Part shown: one piece after another, positions 46,961 through 56,100 of the stretch
Position numbering within the stretch: the first letter of the stretch is position 1
How the letters are laid out: every line of letters starts with the position of its first letter
Source of the DNA: Solibacillus merdavium
Lineage (GTDB): Bacteria > Bacillota > Bacilli > Bacillales_A > Planococcaceae
Reading direction: 5' to 3'
DNA: 64,000 nucleotides
Assembly: GCF_014836935.1 (NCBI RefSeq)
Contig: NZ_JACSPW010000005.1
Location: forward strand, 124,001 to 188,000
The notes under the pieces: model-generated
Databases searched by the model: none
Told to the model about the DNA's origin: nothing
The model's input: the letters and a program-made list of their open reading frames with translations, nothing else
Position numbers and translations under genes: made by a program

Positions 46961-47944
46961 CTATTCAGGCACATACATTTTTTGCAATGGCAGCAATGCC
47001 CTTGTATCATTTGGCATCAATTCGTACCATTCAATAATTAATTGCACGAGTTCCTCCAAATCAACCAATTTAACCGAATTTTGCTTCGCTACAATCATAG
47101 CTTGTGAAGTAAATCCACCCGTAGAGACAAATAAGCAATTTGCTTTTAACGGATTTGCTCCTAATAATTGCTGAATTTCAGGTGAACCAGCTGTTGATTT
47201 CCGATGCTTTACTTGCACTTTAATGATAGGCTGCTCAAAGCCAAATGCATCTTTATAAGCTAGAATATCAACACCACCATCTGGCCCCTTCGGACTTATT
47301 TTGACATTATATTTCATCGCTTGTAATAACCCGCCAACTAAATCCTGCAATTGCCATGGATCTAGCTTGTCTACCTTATCTTCAATCATTAGACGTGCCT
47401 TACTTTTTAAATCTTCTATGATTACTGTTTCATCATCTTCTGGAGGAACATCAGGATTTTTAACTATTGATGGATTAGCTAATAGTCCTTCAATTTCAGA
47501 TCCCCATTGATCTACTCTAAAAACAGTTAATACTGAACCCAAACTATTCTTAGCAGATTGAGATAACTGATCACGTGCTACGGTATTTGCTTCCCATTTA
47601 ACTTTTAAAGTATTTGGATAAGGATTCTCATTAGCATAATCATAATAATGAGCTTCTGTAACACTTCCAATGATATATTCACGTTTTTCTTTTGAATAAG
47701 AAATAATTCTATCACCTATTTCAATTTCACGACTAAAGCGCCAAACTTGGCTCACCCAGCTATTTCTCGTTTGTGGCTTTTCTTCCGAATACACTAAATC
47801 TGCCTTTGATAACAGCTGTTCTTTAGTTGTAAATAGCTTTGGGTTTTCTAGGTCAGGCCATCCTATTGATACAATTTTTTGTCTCAACCAAACAGGTATT
47901 AATTCGTTATTATCTCCAGCTCTAACCATCCACCATTTAGTCAA
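46961..47944 (-). CDS. Mrr-type restriction endonuclease with PUA-like N-domain
   Basis: A 327-aa protein. The N-terminal domain (WWMVRAGDNNELI... IGWPDL... EIGDRIISY... YIIGSVTEAHYY) resembles the PUA/EVE-like modules that precede some restriction nucleases and may read modified bases. The C-terminal Mrr_cat domain carries the PD-(D/E)xK core: GPDGGVDILAYKD and IIKVQVKHRKS (D...QxK, near residues 230-255). It probably cleaves modified foreign DNA (type IV-like restriction; inference). The start is TTG 47944 with GGAG nine bases upstream. No methyltransferase is adjacent, consistent with a type IV enzyme. Confidence 0.85.
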   Translation of the reverse strand: MTKWWMVRAGDNNELIPVWLRQKIVSIGWPDLENPKLFTTKEQLLSKADLVYSEEKPQTRNSWVSQVWRFSREIEIGDRIISYSKEKREYIIGSVTEAHYYDYANENPYPNTLKVKWEANTVARDQLSQSAKNSLGSVLTVFRVDQWGSEIEGLLANPSIVKNPDVPPEDDETVIIEDLKSKARLMIEDKVDKLDPWQLQDLVGGLLQAMKYNVKISPKGPDGGVDILAYKDAFGFEQPIIKVQVKHRKSTAGSPEIQQLLGANPLKANCLFVSTGGFTSQAMIVAKQNSVKLVDLEELVQLIIEWYELMPNDTRALLPLQKMYVPE

Positions 47945-48109
47945 AATAAACATCTCCATCACTTTATAATTTTAATAAATTTGTCATTTTAAAAATTCCT
48001 TAATCACTAATTTAATCCTATCTAAAACCCTTCATAAATGATAGGGATTTTTTGTATTTTTTTACCTATTTCAAAATTGGAAATTATGCTTCAATGACTC
48101 ACAAAATTA

Positions 48110-48135
48110 AAAACCCTTGAGTGTACAAGGGTTTT
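48110..48135 (-). terminator. Terminator of the unknown 193-aa gene
   Basis: Perfect 10-bp stem AAAACCCTTG/CAAGGGTTTT with a 6-base loop. It is very similar to the hairpin at 52195-52218. Confidence 0.8.
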
Positions 48136-48175
48136 AGAAATGATAGAAATCCGTTGCTTCTATAATATATTTAAC

Positions 48176-48757
48176 TTAGTACAAAAAAGAGTCCGTAAGA
48201 AATTCATTTTTCTTTCGATTTCCATCAGTGTTCTGACTATTACTGAATCTATTAATGTCTGATACTTTGAGATCCTTATTTAAAGCATTTTTATTCGGTG
48301 TAGAGACTTTATCCCACCTTTCCATGATAATTTCTTGGCTTGAAGCTAAGGATAAATCCATATAGAAATTATTAAGTAAAGTAGATTTAAAGTTAACCTT
48401 ACTTTCAAAATATTCAAGCGACAACTCTTTGAAAATTTCCGGAAAAATACTGATTATTATATTCTTTTTTTGAGCATCAATTTTGATCTTCACTAAGTTT
48501 CTATTACTAATATCCTTATCAACTTTCGCGATGGAGCCCAATTTATGAATAATCAATATCCTGATATATAATGAATCACTTAAAGCTATAAAGCCATCCA
48601 CAGTTACATTCTGTTTATAGGTTGAAAAGAATATATTACTTTTACTTAAACCTTTCAACTGATTCGTAAATTTCTGAAAACCAATAGATATTTGGTAGGT
48701 GTTTTTTATCTGATTGTATTTTATACTCATATTTTTATCTTTTAATACTAGTCTCAT
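48176..48757 (-). CDS. Unknown protein of the accessory region
   Basis: A 193-aa protein not recognised. It is lysine- and isoleucine-rich and lacks a signal peptide or membrane helix. It looks beta-rich in the first 110 residues (TVDGFIALSDSLYIRILI, NLVKIKIDAQKKNIIISIF), with a polar, probably disordered tail. AAGGTG lies five bases before the ATG. Upstream, a short reading frame ends inside this RBS (stop at 48762-48764; last residues TLKIKR), a possible coupled small gene or remnant. Base composition is more AT-rich than the core genes. Confidence 0.55.
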   Translation of the reverse strand: MRLVLKDKNMSIKYNQIKNTYQISIGFQKFTNQLKGLSKSNIFFSTYKQNVTVDGFIALSDSLYIRILIIHKLGSIAKVDKDISNRNLVKIKIDAQKKNIIISIFPEIFKELSLEYFESKVNFKSTLLNNFYMDLSLASSQEIIMERWDKVSTPNKNALNKDLKVSDINRFSNSQNTDGNRKKNEFLTDSFLY

Positions 48758-49145
48758 TTTTTCACCTTTTTATTTTCAAAGTTTGTGTGTGTATGTATTT
48801 AAGTATTTCCATGCGGCATCAATAGATTGTTTTAAATATGTATTATTTTGTAGATTTTCCAAATCATTTACTATATTACCTCACAACTAAGTACTTTTCC
48901 TCACTAATTAACACAAGATTAGTCAAATTGTCCTTTGTTTATACTAATTTTAAACAATATATCAAAATTTATACACACATTATTATCTACTTTTCCTTCA
49001 TAGGAGTATTAATTATCTATTCGAGTAACTAATTTCTATTTATTACAAAATGACAAATAATCATTCACATAACTGCGTGATGTACAGTTTTCAATGCATA
49101 AGAAAAGACACCCACGTAAATGAGTGCCTTGATGAGAATTTAAAT
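48758..49145. other. AT-rich region without a clear gene
   Basis: It contains a short minus-strand frame of about 35 codons ending at 48762, with no good start, and a terminator-like hairpin (49107-49128, GACACCCA/TGAGTGCC) for the small peptide gene. Nothing else was recognised. Confidence 0.4.
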
Positions 49146-49307
49146 TTAATGTGCACAGCCCTTGCCCTTAATACAATATGGCGGTTCTTTCCAACCACCG
49201 CCTCCTCCTACATCTTCATCCATAGCACTAGCTCCCGTACCAAATGACAAACTCATAAGCAGAAGAGCCCCAGCAAAAACTGACCATAACGATTTTTTCT
49301 TTTTCAT
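49146..49307 (-). CDS. Small secreted peptide with two cysteines
   Basis: A 53-aa frame with a strong RBS (GAGGAGGAG, eight bases before ATG). It encodes a typical signal peptide (MKKKKSLWSVFAGALLLMS...) with an AxA-type site (GASA). The predicted mature peptide is about 25 residues, with an acidic start, a run of five glycines, the motif WKEPPYC and the ending KGKGCAH. The two cysteines could form a disulfide. It could be a signalling peptide, a bacteriocin-like peptide or a toxin; no immunity or export gene is seen nearby. Confidence 0.6.
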   Translation of the reverse strand: MKKKKSLWSVFAGALLLMSLSFGTGASAMDEDVGGGGGWKEPPYCIKGKGCAH

Positions 49308-49709
49308 CAATAATCTCCTCCTCTATTCAATAATTCATCTTACAACCGCTTAATTCTCCATTATTTGTTAAATATCCTTTTAATTTCTAAAAAATTTAAT
49401 TTTGTACTTCTGATGTAAGATGAGAAAGAATTTCAACAATTTTTCCCATTGCTTGGAAAACTTGTTCATTTAATTCTGTTATTTCTGCATCATTCAGTTT
49501 CTACACTATATATCTCTTCCATATTAATGAAAGTAAAATATTCTACTATCTAGAGCCCAAGACGGTTTCACTTCTTTTTCTAGGGAAGAAGGTGTATTGA
49601 ATCGACTTTTCTATGTCGAACATTGTTGGAAGAATATTCCTAATTGACCATATATTTAACATTTATTACATGGTAGTATTTATTTAAACAATTAGAAAGG
49701 AGGAAGAAT
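49308..49709. other. Intergenic region with a possible frameshifted small gene
   Basis: On the minus strand between about 49397 and 49540 there is a reading frame ending LSHLTSEVQN. It would join a start MEEIYSVE if one base were changed near 49505. It reads as a small amphipathic-helix protein broken by a frameshift, and support is weak. A small palindrome TCGAC/GTCGA lies at 49602-49619. Confidence 0.3.
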
Positions 49710-49853
49710 ATGAAAAAAACTTTTAAAATTATCGTCTCCGCTCTATGTCTTTCAGCAATATTAGTAGGTGGAACTACATTGTCTGCTAGTGCCTATGATA
49801 ATGGCGGTGGTAGTGGTACTCCAGCTTCTAAACCTCATCAAGAAAGACCTTAG
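49710..49853 (+). CDS. Small secreted Gly/Pro-rich peptide
   Basis: A 47-aa frame with the RBS AAAGGAGGAAG close to the ATG. It encodes a signal peptide (MKKTFKIIVSALCLSAILVG) with an ASA cleavage site. The predicted mature peptide is about 19 residues, beginning YDNGGGSG and ending KPHQERP. A terminator follows. The layout (export signal plus short polar tail) resembles Phr/NprX-type signalling peptides, but no Rap or NprR partner is visible, so the role is open. Confidence 0.6.
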   Translation: MKKTFKIIVSALCLSAILVGGTTLSASAYDNGGGSGTPASKPHQERP

Positions 49854-49885
49854 TATTGTTTATATTTAATAACCAAGCAGTTCTG

Positions 49886-49913
49886 ACAGCCAATGAAACT
49901 TTGGCTGTTTTTT
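49886..49913 (+). terminator. Terminator of the 47-aa peptide gene
   Basis: Stem ACAGCCAA/TTGGCTGT with a 7-base loop, then a T-run. Confidence 0.85.
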
Positions 49914-50073
49914 CTATTAATTAATAGAGCATTCCCCCCTTCGCCTTCCACAGATTAATCATAGGGAGATGAAACAGAATCAGATGAAGAACTACGATCG
50001 TATGAACATGATGATGAACTGCCGTAAGAATTAGAATTTTGTCTGTTGCATGAATTATCGACAGGTGAAGTGA

Positions 50074-50157
50074 TCCATTTTCTTTGCGATGAAGCATCGA
50101 GTGGCAATTTGGGCAAACAGGTATTAAATCTTTAATTGAATCTACGATATAGCCCTT
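50074..50157 (-). pseudogene. HNH endonuclease C-terminal remnant
   Basis: The translated frame reads DSIKDLIPVCPNCHSMLHRK, the end of an HNH nuclease with its zinc CxxC and final histidine. The conserved match ends about eight residues before the stretch where a different frame takes over. Everything upstream of the motif is missing, so this is a relic. Confidence 0.65.
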
Positions 50158-50364
50158 TTTTTATCTCACGAAGCGGCTGAAGAAGAGGCCTGGATATAAT
50201 TAGTTCAGTTAAGACAAAAAGTGAAAATGCACCCTGCAATCCCCCTTTTTATCTTATTCTGTGAAGAGCCCCCCTCACCATCACCACCTTCCCTCCTAAA
50301 AACAGAGAAAGCCTCAACATTTACTGTAGATTTCTATGCCACCTAATATACATTGAATATTTGT

Positions 50365-50398
50365 GCTAAAATGTAAATTATATACATTTTATTTTAGC
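50365..50398 (+). promoter_or_regulatory. Nested palindrome upstream of the NERD gene
   Basis: AAAATGTA/TACATTTT (50368-50390, 7-base centre), overlapped by GCTAAAAT/ATTTTAGC (50365-50372 and 50391-50398). It lies 25-50 bp before the start, in a position typical of an operator. Confidence 0.4.
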
Positions 50399-50420
50399 AA
50401 TACTCGGAGGTTAAAATTGC

Positions 50421-50725
50421 ATGGAATTTAAACAGGTTGGCTTTCTGAAAAGAGTTGCAAATGCTTTTACGGATAAAGAAAACTTAAAGACCCCCATCCT
50501 TATAAAAGAATCGACAGAAAGTGTTCAGATAATTGATCAATATAAAAAAGAATTAGAATATACAAAAGATGTAAAAGCTCATAAATCCCTTAATGAAAAA
50601 ATAAAGCTAATAGAACTTGGTTTAAAAGGTGAAAACAGCGTTCTTTTTGAATTACAAAATTCATTTCTACCATTACATATTCTTCACGATATTCGGGTCG
50701 CCCATAATGATTTAAAGGCTCAAAA
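50421..50725 (+). pseudogene. NERD-domain nuclease gene, 3'-truncated
   Basis: The first ~101 residues match Bacillales NERD (nuclease-related domain) proteins: a helical N-terminus (GFLKRVANAFTDKENLKTP), then GLKGENSVLFELQNSFLPLH and ILHDIRVAHNDLKAQ. The next expected residues (QIDF..., the nuclease core) are absent. The frame instead runs into the antisense of the DnaC-like gene and stops at 50798. The RBS CGGAGG is intact. A deletion or insertion joined the two at about 50720-50725. Confidence 0.75.
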
Positions 50726-51605
50726 TAATAAGTCCCTTAAAATATCATCATTAGCATTCTTCGCCAATTTTGCACGAATGTCCTCACTTGGCATTTGAAT
50801 TGGTACCGTCATCTTTTTAATACGACTTGAGATACGCCCACTAATATATATTTCATCTAACTGATCTTGTGTTAAATTCGAAGTAATTATTGTTACAAGC
50901 TTTTGATTCATACGAGTATCTAAAATTTGTGTAAATGTTGATTCAATCCACTCTGAGGTTTTCTCTACTCCTAAATCATCTAAGACTAGCACATTAACGC
51001 TCATAAATTTGTTAAGGATAGTTTGTGTAGTCCCTTCATTAAACGAAGCACGCAGCTCGTCAAATAGGTTTTTAGTTGTTATATAAAAACCTTCAACTTT
51101 AGTCTGCTTAATTAAAGCATTTAGAAGACTAATTGCGAGTCTTGTTTTATCTGACCCACGCTTCTCGCTATGCAGATAAAGCCCTTTTTCCTCCATTTTA
51201 AAACGCTCAAAATCTCTTACATAGTTAATGCATAGACGTTTTGCCATTGCAGCTATATTTTGATCCTTCTTATATTCATAAATATTAATATCAAATGAAT
51301 TAATCGTTACTGCTTCATAATCTTTTGGTACTTTAGCTGATTGAATTAATCGTTGAATCTTAATATTTGCTGCACAATCACAATAACGGGCAAATTCGTA
51401 ACCATTTGGCTTTCTTAAATATAACCAGCCAGTTCCGTCACAAGTCACATTTTTGAAGCGGACATTTCGTTGAGATTGTATTCATGATTATAGATCCTTC
51501 TGTTAAGACCTTCTCTTCCGAAGAAATATCAGATAAGTTAATTCCTTTCTCCAATAATCGTTCAACCATTTTCTCTGGTAATAAGCTTAAATCTATCTTT
51601 TTCAC
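50720..51605 (-). pseudogene. DnaC/DnaI-like helicase loader, frameshifted
   Basis: A replication ATPase of phage/ICE type. It starts at GTG 51605 (AAAAGGAG eight bases upstream) and reads KKIDLSLLPEKMVERLLEKG to CPLQK. An extra A in an A5 run near 51453 then shifts the frame. Removing one A restores CPLQNVTCDGTGW, the family zinc-knuckle/GTGW region. The rest is open to 50720. Walker A is degenerate (KRGSDKT instead of GxGKT), while Walker B (VLVLDDLG) is good. It is probably inactive. Confidence 0.75.
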
Positions 51606-51631
51606 AATTAGCGCTCCTTTTCTAAATTAAT

Positions 51632-52186
51632 TTAAAAGTCTGCAGTTGTATCTCCAACAAATATCACTTTTGAATGTGTAGTATCTTTCATCTCTTTAGA
51701 GACTTTCTGCTCTTTTAATGTTCCTTCGATAAAATTTTGAAAGTATGCAAACAATTGGATAACTGGGGCCTTTTTTATCTTAAGAGCTGTTTGATAACAA
51801 TCGTTCATAAGCTTAAGAACTGTGTCAGTGTTTACTCCTGTTGATAAAAAACTATTTATTGCTGCTTCATCTTTTTGTGTTAAATAGTTATGAATACTTA
51901 ACTTCAAATACAGATTTTTGATTTGTTTCAAAAACATGTCATCTACTGAATCACCCATTTCTTTCTTTATTTCATTTTTTGAATTGTATTCTTTGTTAGT
52001 AATCTCTGGTATTGCTGCTGTCATTTTGGACTTTCGAACATCCTTTTTGTCATCCTCCAAGGAGTCAAATGTCACTTTCGAAGAACCAATTTGTCCTGTT
52101 ACTTTATTTGGCTTAGGAATACACTCTTCGTATCCTTCTAATTCGTACCCTAGCTCATTTAAATCAGGAATTATACGTTTCGTGTA
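51632..52186 (-). pseudogene. Replication-module protein, 5'-truncated
   Basis: About 185 residues are open, ending VIFVGDTTADF. There is no RBS or credible start; upstream the frame runs straight into a terminator hairpin (52195-52218). The position directly before a DnaC-like gene suggests the C-terminal part of a phage or ICE replication protein, with a helical region near residues 100-180 (FLKQIKNLYLKLSIHNYL). The family was not firmly recognised. Confidence 0.5.
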
Positions 52187-52194
52187 CAAAATAA

Positions 52195-52218
52195 AAAACC
52201 CTGATATACAAGGGTTTT
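52195..52218 (-). terminator. Terminator-type hairpin at an element junction
   Basis: Stem AAAACCCT/AGGGTTTT with an 8-base loop and a following T-run on the minus strand. It resembles the hairpin at 48110-48135 in the same orientation. Confidence 0.65.
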
Positions 52219-52263
52219 GAACGTTCATTTGCGCCTATTTAGGGCTAAATGAAATCATATGTA

Positions 52264-52277
52264 TGGAGACGGCGGGA
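52264..52277 (-). other. Attachment-site remnant resembling a tmRNA 3' end
   Basis: On the minus strand TCCCGCCGTCTCCA matches the T-arm/acceptor end expected of a tmRNA (or tRNA) gene, the usual core of integrase att sites. No tmRNA body adjoins it. It lies about 50 bases past an integrase-like C-terminus. Confidence 0.5.
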
Positions 52278-52325
52278 CATAGAAGGTAAAACTTCAAAAG
52301 CCCGCCATATCAAGGTTATCTACAC

Positions 52326-52370
52326 TTATTTTCCATTGAAAATGCGCGTGGCAACTTTTTTGGCAACTTT
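52326..52370 (-). pseudogene. Possible integrase C-terminal tail
   Basis: A short open stretch on the minus strand reads KVAKKVATRIFNGK followed by a stop. It is the kind of basic tail seen at the ends of tyrosine recombinases next to att sites. An in-frame stop precedes it and no recombinase body is left. The interpretation depends on the adjacent att-like sequence. Confidence 0.35.
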
Positions 52371-52501
52371 TTAATAAAAGTGCTTGTGGAGCGATTATTA
52401 TTAACCTTTTGTCAAAGAGAGGGTCAGCTTTATAAGACCCCTATTGCTTTTACGAGGCAGTTCATATTTGGCAGTTTTTATAACACTTCTTATTCTTCCT
52501 A

Positions 52502-53146
52502 TTAAGTTAGTTTTAATATTACTAAGAGTACTATGCCTACTCCAAATAAACTATATAAAATGTATTCTAATCTTTTCGATGATTTATGATGTTGCGCAGT
52601 TAGTGTATTCACATCCGTAATCAATCCATTTTGTAGCTTCTCAAATGTAGAATTTTGTTTTTGTAATAGTTCATTTGAAGTGTTTAATTTTTCGATTTTT
52701 TCGCTATTTCCTTCAATACTTTGTTGCAGAAACTGAATATTAGACGATGTGGTATTTTGTCGTTCTTCTAATAACGCCACCTTAGATTCAAGAACTTTGA
52801 TTTCTTGATTAATTAGTGTCGTTAAATTATTGAATTGGCCCACATTTTCTTTCAAAAATTGTTCTGTTCCCGAAAAATTGTCCTCAACCGTTGTATTAAT
52901 TTCTTCCAATCTTTTCTCATTAGCTTTAAATTGTTCTTTAAAATTCTTTTCTTGCGTTTCAAATTGTTTTTGTAACCCACCTAAAATATTGGCCGTTTCT
53001 TTCACACGATTTAATTGCTGTTCTACCAAAGCGTGCTGTTGTTCAATCTCATTTAAGAATACCGATGCTTTTTTTACACTTTTTATTTCTTGTCCTAATT
53101 CATTAATATACGTTTCCATCTTTTCTATCTGCTTTAATTCTCCCAT
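52502..53146 (-). CDS. Coiled-coil protein with C-terminal membrane anchor
   Basis: A 214-aa protein. Nearly all of residues 1-190 form a predicted coiled coil (heptads through LNEIEQQHALVEQQLNRV, LNTSNELLQKQNSTFEKL). A single C-terminal helix follows (YILYSLFGVGIVLLVILKL), ending two residues later, so it is a tail-anchored protein facing the cytoplasm. ATG 53146 uses GGAGGTG inside the 3' end of the helicase gene, with a 13-nt overlap, so the two are translationally coupled. It may tether or sense for the nuclease-helicase (inference). Confidence 0.75.
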   Translation of the reverse strand: MGELKQIEKMETYINELGQEIKSVKKASVFLNEIEQQHALVEQQLNRVKETANILGGLQKQFETQEKNFKEQFKANEKRLEEINTTVEDNFSGTEQFLKENVGQFNNLTTLINQEIKVLESKVALLEERQNTTSSNIQFLQQSIEGNSEKIEKLNTSNELLQKQNSTFEKLQNGLITDVNTLTAQHHKSSKRLEYILYSLFGVGIVLLVILKLT

Positions 53147-56100
53147 GGGTACTCACCTCCAACTCTTACTTCTTTAATTTGCGAACTTAAATCATTAATT
53201 AGTTCCCCATAAGACATTCCGTCTTTAAACTCTTTATAAATGATTTTTATTTCCTCATACGTATTAAATCCATTTAATATTAATAGTTCACTTAAATCCG
53301 TTTTTTCATTTGGCTTTAAAAAGTCATTGCCAATATTTAAAATAGAAACTAAAAGTTCTCTTCTCCATTCAGGTTCCAATTCATTAATATAAGAAATTGC
53401 TTGTGATAAACGCTTTTTTGAATCATTAGTTAATGCCCCTGTATTAATTAACGATGTAATGCCTTCAATTAGATTTAAAGTAGGATCATTTTTATAACTT
53501 TCTAAAAAACGACTGATTGTTATCGAAAGATCCTTTATTTCTGGTTCGTTTTTTTTACTTAAATTATCGTTAGTTTCAACGTAATAAATACGCCACCAAT
53601 CTTGAATTTTCTTAGGCTTAGATATCGTATTCTCTAAGAAGTATACGTCATCATTCCGTTTGAAATAGACTTCTAATTTATGTTGAAAATCATCAGAACT
53701 CTCAAAGTCCAACACGTTTTTATACATATTTTTTAAAGATTGCTTTCGTGAATAAATAACATTATCGTTATACCATTTCAATAAAATATAACTAAATTTA
53801 TAAAGTGTTGTTACATTATCAATCGAATAAACTGTCAAATACTCTTTAAGTTCAGAGTTTTTGTATATTGCTTCTAATGTAAATAAAGCATCGTATTTTT
53901 GTATATGTTTAAAAACACTACTTTGAATAGTATCTTCATCAAAGGGATTTAGTGAAACGATTATTTTGCTAGTTTTCCAATCAATCATCCAATCATTCAC
54001 TAGACCCAAAAGTGCTAAACGATATACAATTTTTTCATTATCTCCGCGATTTGCAATTTGAACAGCGGAATGGCCTGCTAAAAATTGCTCATAAAATTCA
54101 CAAATCGAATTAGTTTCCTCATCAATATTCTTTAACCCTTTCTTCATTAAAAACATAACTTTATTTAAATCACCTTGCAAAACCCTTGTAGTAGATTCAA
54201 CTTCTTCTAGTTTCGTATCTATTCCAAATAAAACTTGATGCTGAAAAGTCGTTAATGTATCTTTTGTAAACAAAATAATACACTTTGAATCTCCTCGATC
54301 ACGTCCAGCACGTCCAGCTTCTTGATAATAAGATTCTAATGAAGATGGAATTCCATAATGGATTACTGTCCGTATATCTGGTTTATCTATTCCCATTCCA
54401 AATGCTTTAGTTGCAACGAGCACATCTAACTCGTTATTCATAAATGCCCGTTGCATCGAGTCTTTGTAGCTTTGAAAATCTGTTTCTTTAAAGTCTTTAG
54501 GAGCACTTCCTGAATAAAATCCACTATTAACTTTCAACTGTGTACGTAGTTGGTTACTAAGCTTATAACAGCCTTCATTACCTCCTGCAAAAGGAGTGAA
54601 TACTAACAGTGGCTGATTATTGTCTAGGTTTTGGTAAACAATTTCCGTTAACTTTTGCTGTTTTTCAAATTTACTTGCCTCAATCACTTCAAACGATAGC
54701 TCTTTTCTCGTAAAATCACTTATTGTTATTACATCTTTATTCTCTATACTAAGCTCATTTCTAATATCTAATAAAACTTTAGAAGAAGCAGTTGCCGTTA
54801 ATGCCATAAAAATAGCAGTTGGTGCATATCTTCTAACAGTGTTTGCCAAGGCTAAATAGGATGTTCTGAAGTCGTGACCCCATTCTGAAATGCAGTGTGC
54901 CTCGTCTATTACTGCGTAAGCAATTTGTTTCTTTACTTGAATCATTTGCAATCTTTCTCTGAAATTCTGCTGTTGAAATCTTTCTGGAGAAATTATTAAA
55001 AATAAATATTTCCCTTCAGTATAGTCATCTAATCTTTTAGAACTGATTTCAACTGGAAGATCTCCATTGATATATTCAGCACAATCAATATAATGTTTAA
55101 ACTTTAAATTTTGGATTTGGTCTACCATTAATGACTTAATTGGTGCTACTACAAAGCTAATGGCTGGTTGAAGGAACGTACACATTTGATACGTTAATGA
55201 TTTGCCTCCGCCTGTTGGTAGTAATCCAACTGTATGATTTCGATTTAAAGTATTGATAATTATTGATAGTTGACCAGAATTGAATTCTTTATACCCATAA
55301 AGAACTTCCAATACATATTGTAACGAACGTTTATGTTTTTCTTCTTCTAAATGATACTCAATAATATAGTTAGTATTGATCACTCTATTATTTACTTCTT
55401 CAAAATAATCTTCTCTAACATAAATTATTGAGGAATCTACTAATAAATCATCCCAATATTTCCCGACAAGTAGATCAATGTGAAGAGCACTTTTTGTTCT
55501 CTTAACACCAATATTAATTTTAGGGAATGAAATCTCTAGATTTAATAAAAACGCAATTTCAATCATCCATTTTTGTAAATCTTCTAAAGCAATGGTAAAC
55601 GACTCAATTTGTTGATCTTTATTTACAGTAAATGACCAATCATCGTCGTTTAAACTAATAACCTCATTTTTTAAAAGCTCAATTAATACCATTTGAAAAC
55701 GGTATATCTCCGTTAATTGAGTATGAAGTTGATACTCATTAGGATTTTGTAAATATGTCTCAAACATTGATATATTTCCTCTGTACAATTTATATTGAGA
55801 ACGTAAAATACTCATTAAACCTTTATAATCTTTATCAGCAACTTGTTTAGTTGTTAAACGTACTACTTCTACCCCTGCTGCTTTTAAATGTTTATCTCGA
55901 AATTTATCTAACTTTTTTTGATTATTATCTATATGACTTTTCCCATCAATTTCTATTACAACTTTTAAAAAAGGATTATAAAAATCCACACTTTGCTTTT
56001 CTAAATCAGAATTATTAACAATTGCAGTTATTGGACATTCTGCAATAAATAAATCTGCTAAAAAAGGAGTTTTCCCAAAATTTTTTCTCAAATCTTCATA

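Larger units (their letters stand above)
49914..50420. other. Region of gene relics upstream of the NERD fragment
   Basis: Apart from the HNH remnant, a minus-strand serine-rich frame ends at 49955 (YGSSSSCSYDRSSSSDS near its end), possibly the tail of another broken gene. The remainder (50160-50360) shows no intact gene. Confidence 0.4.

Noticed and set aside
48838-49032. Plus-strand frame of 64 codons
   Set aside because: Extremely AT-rich with no RBS; the small secreted peptide gene on the other strand just downstream is better supported.
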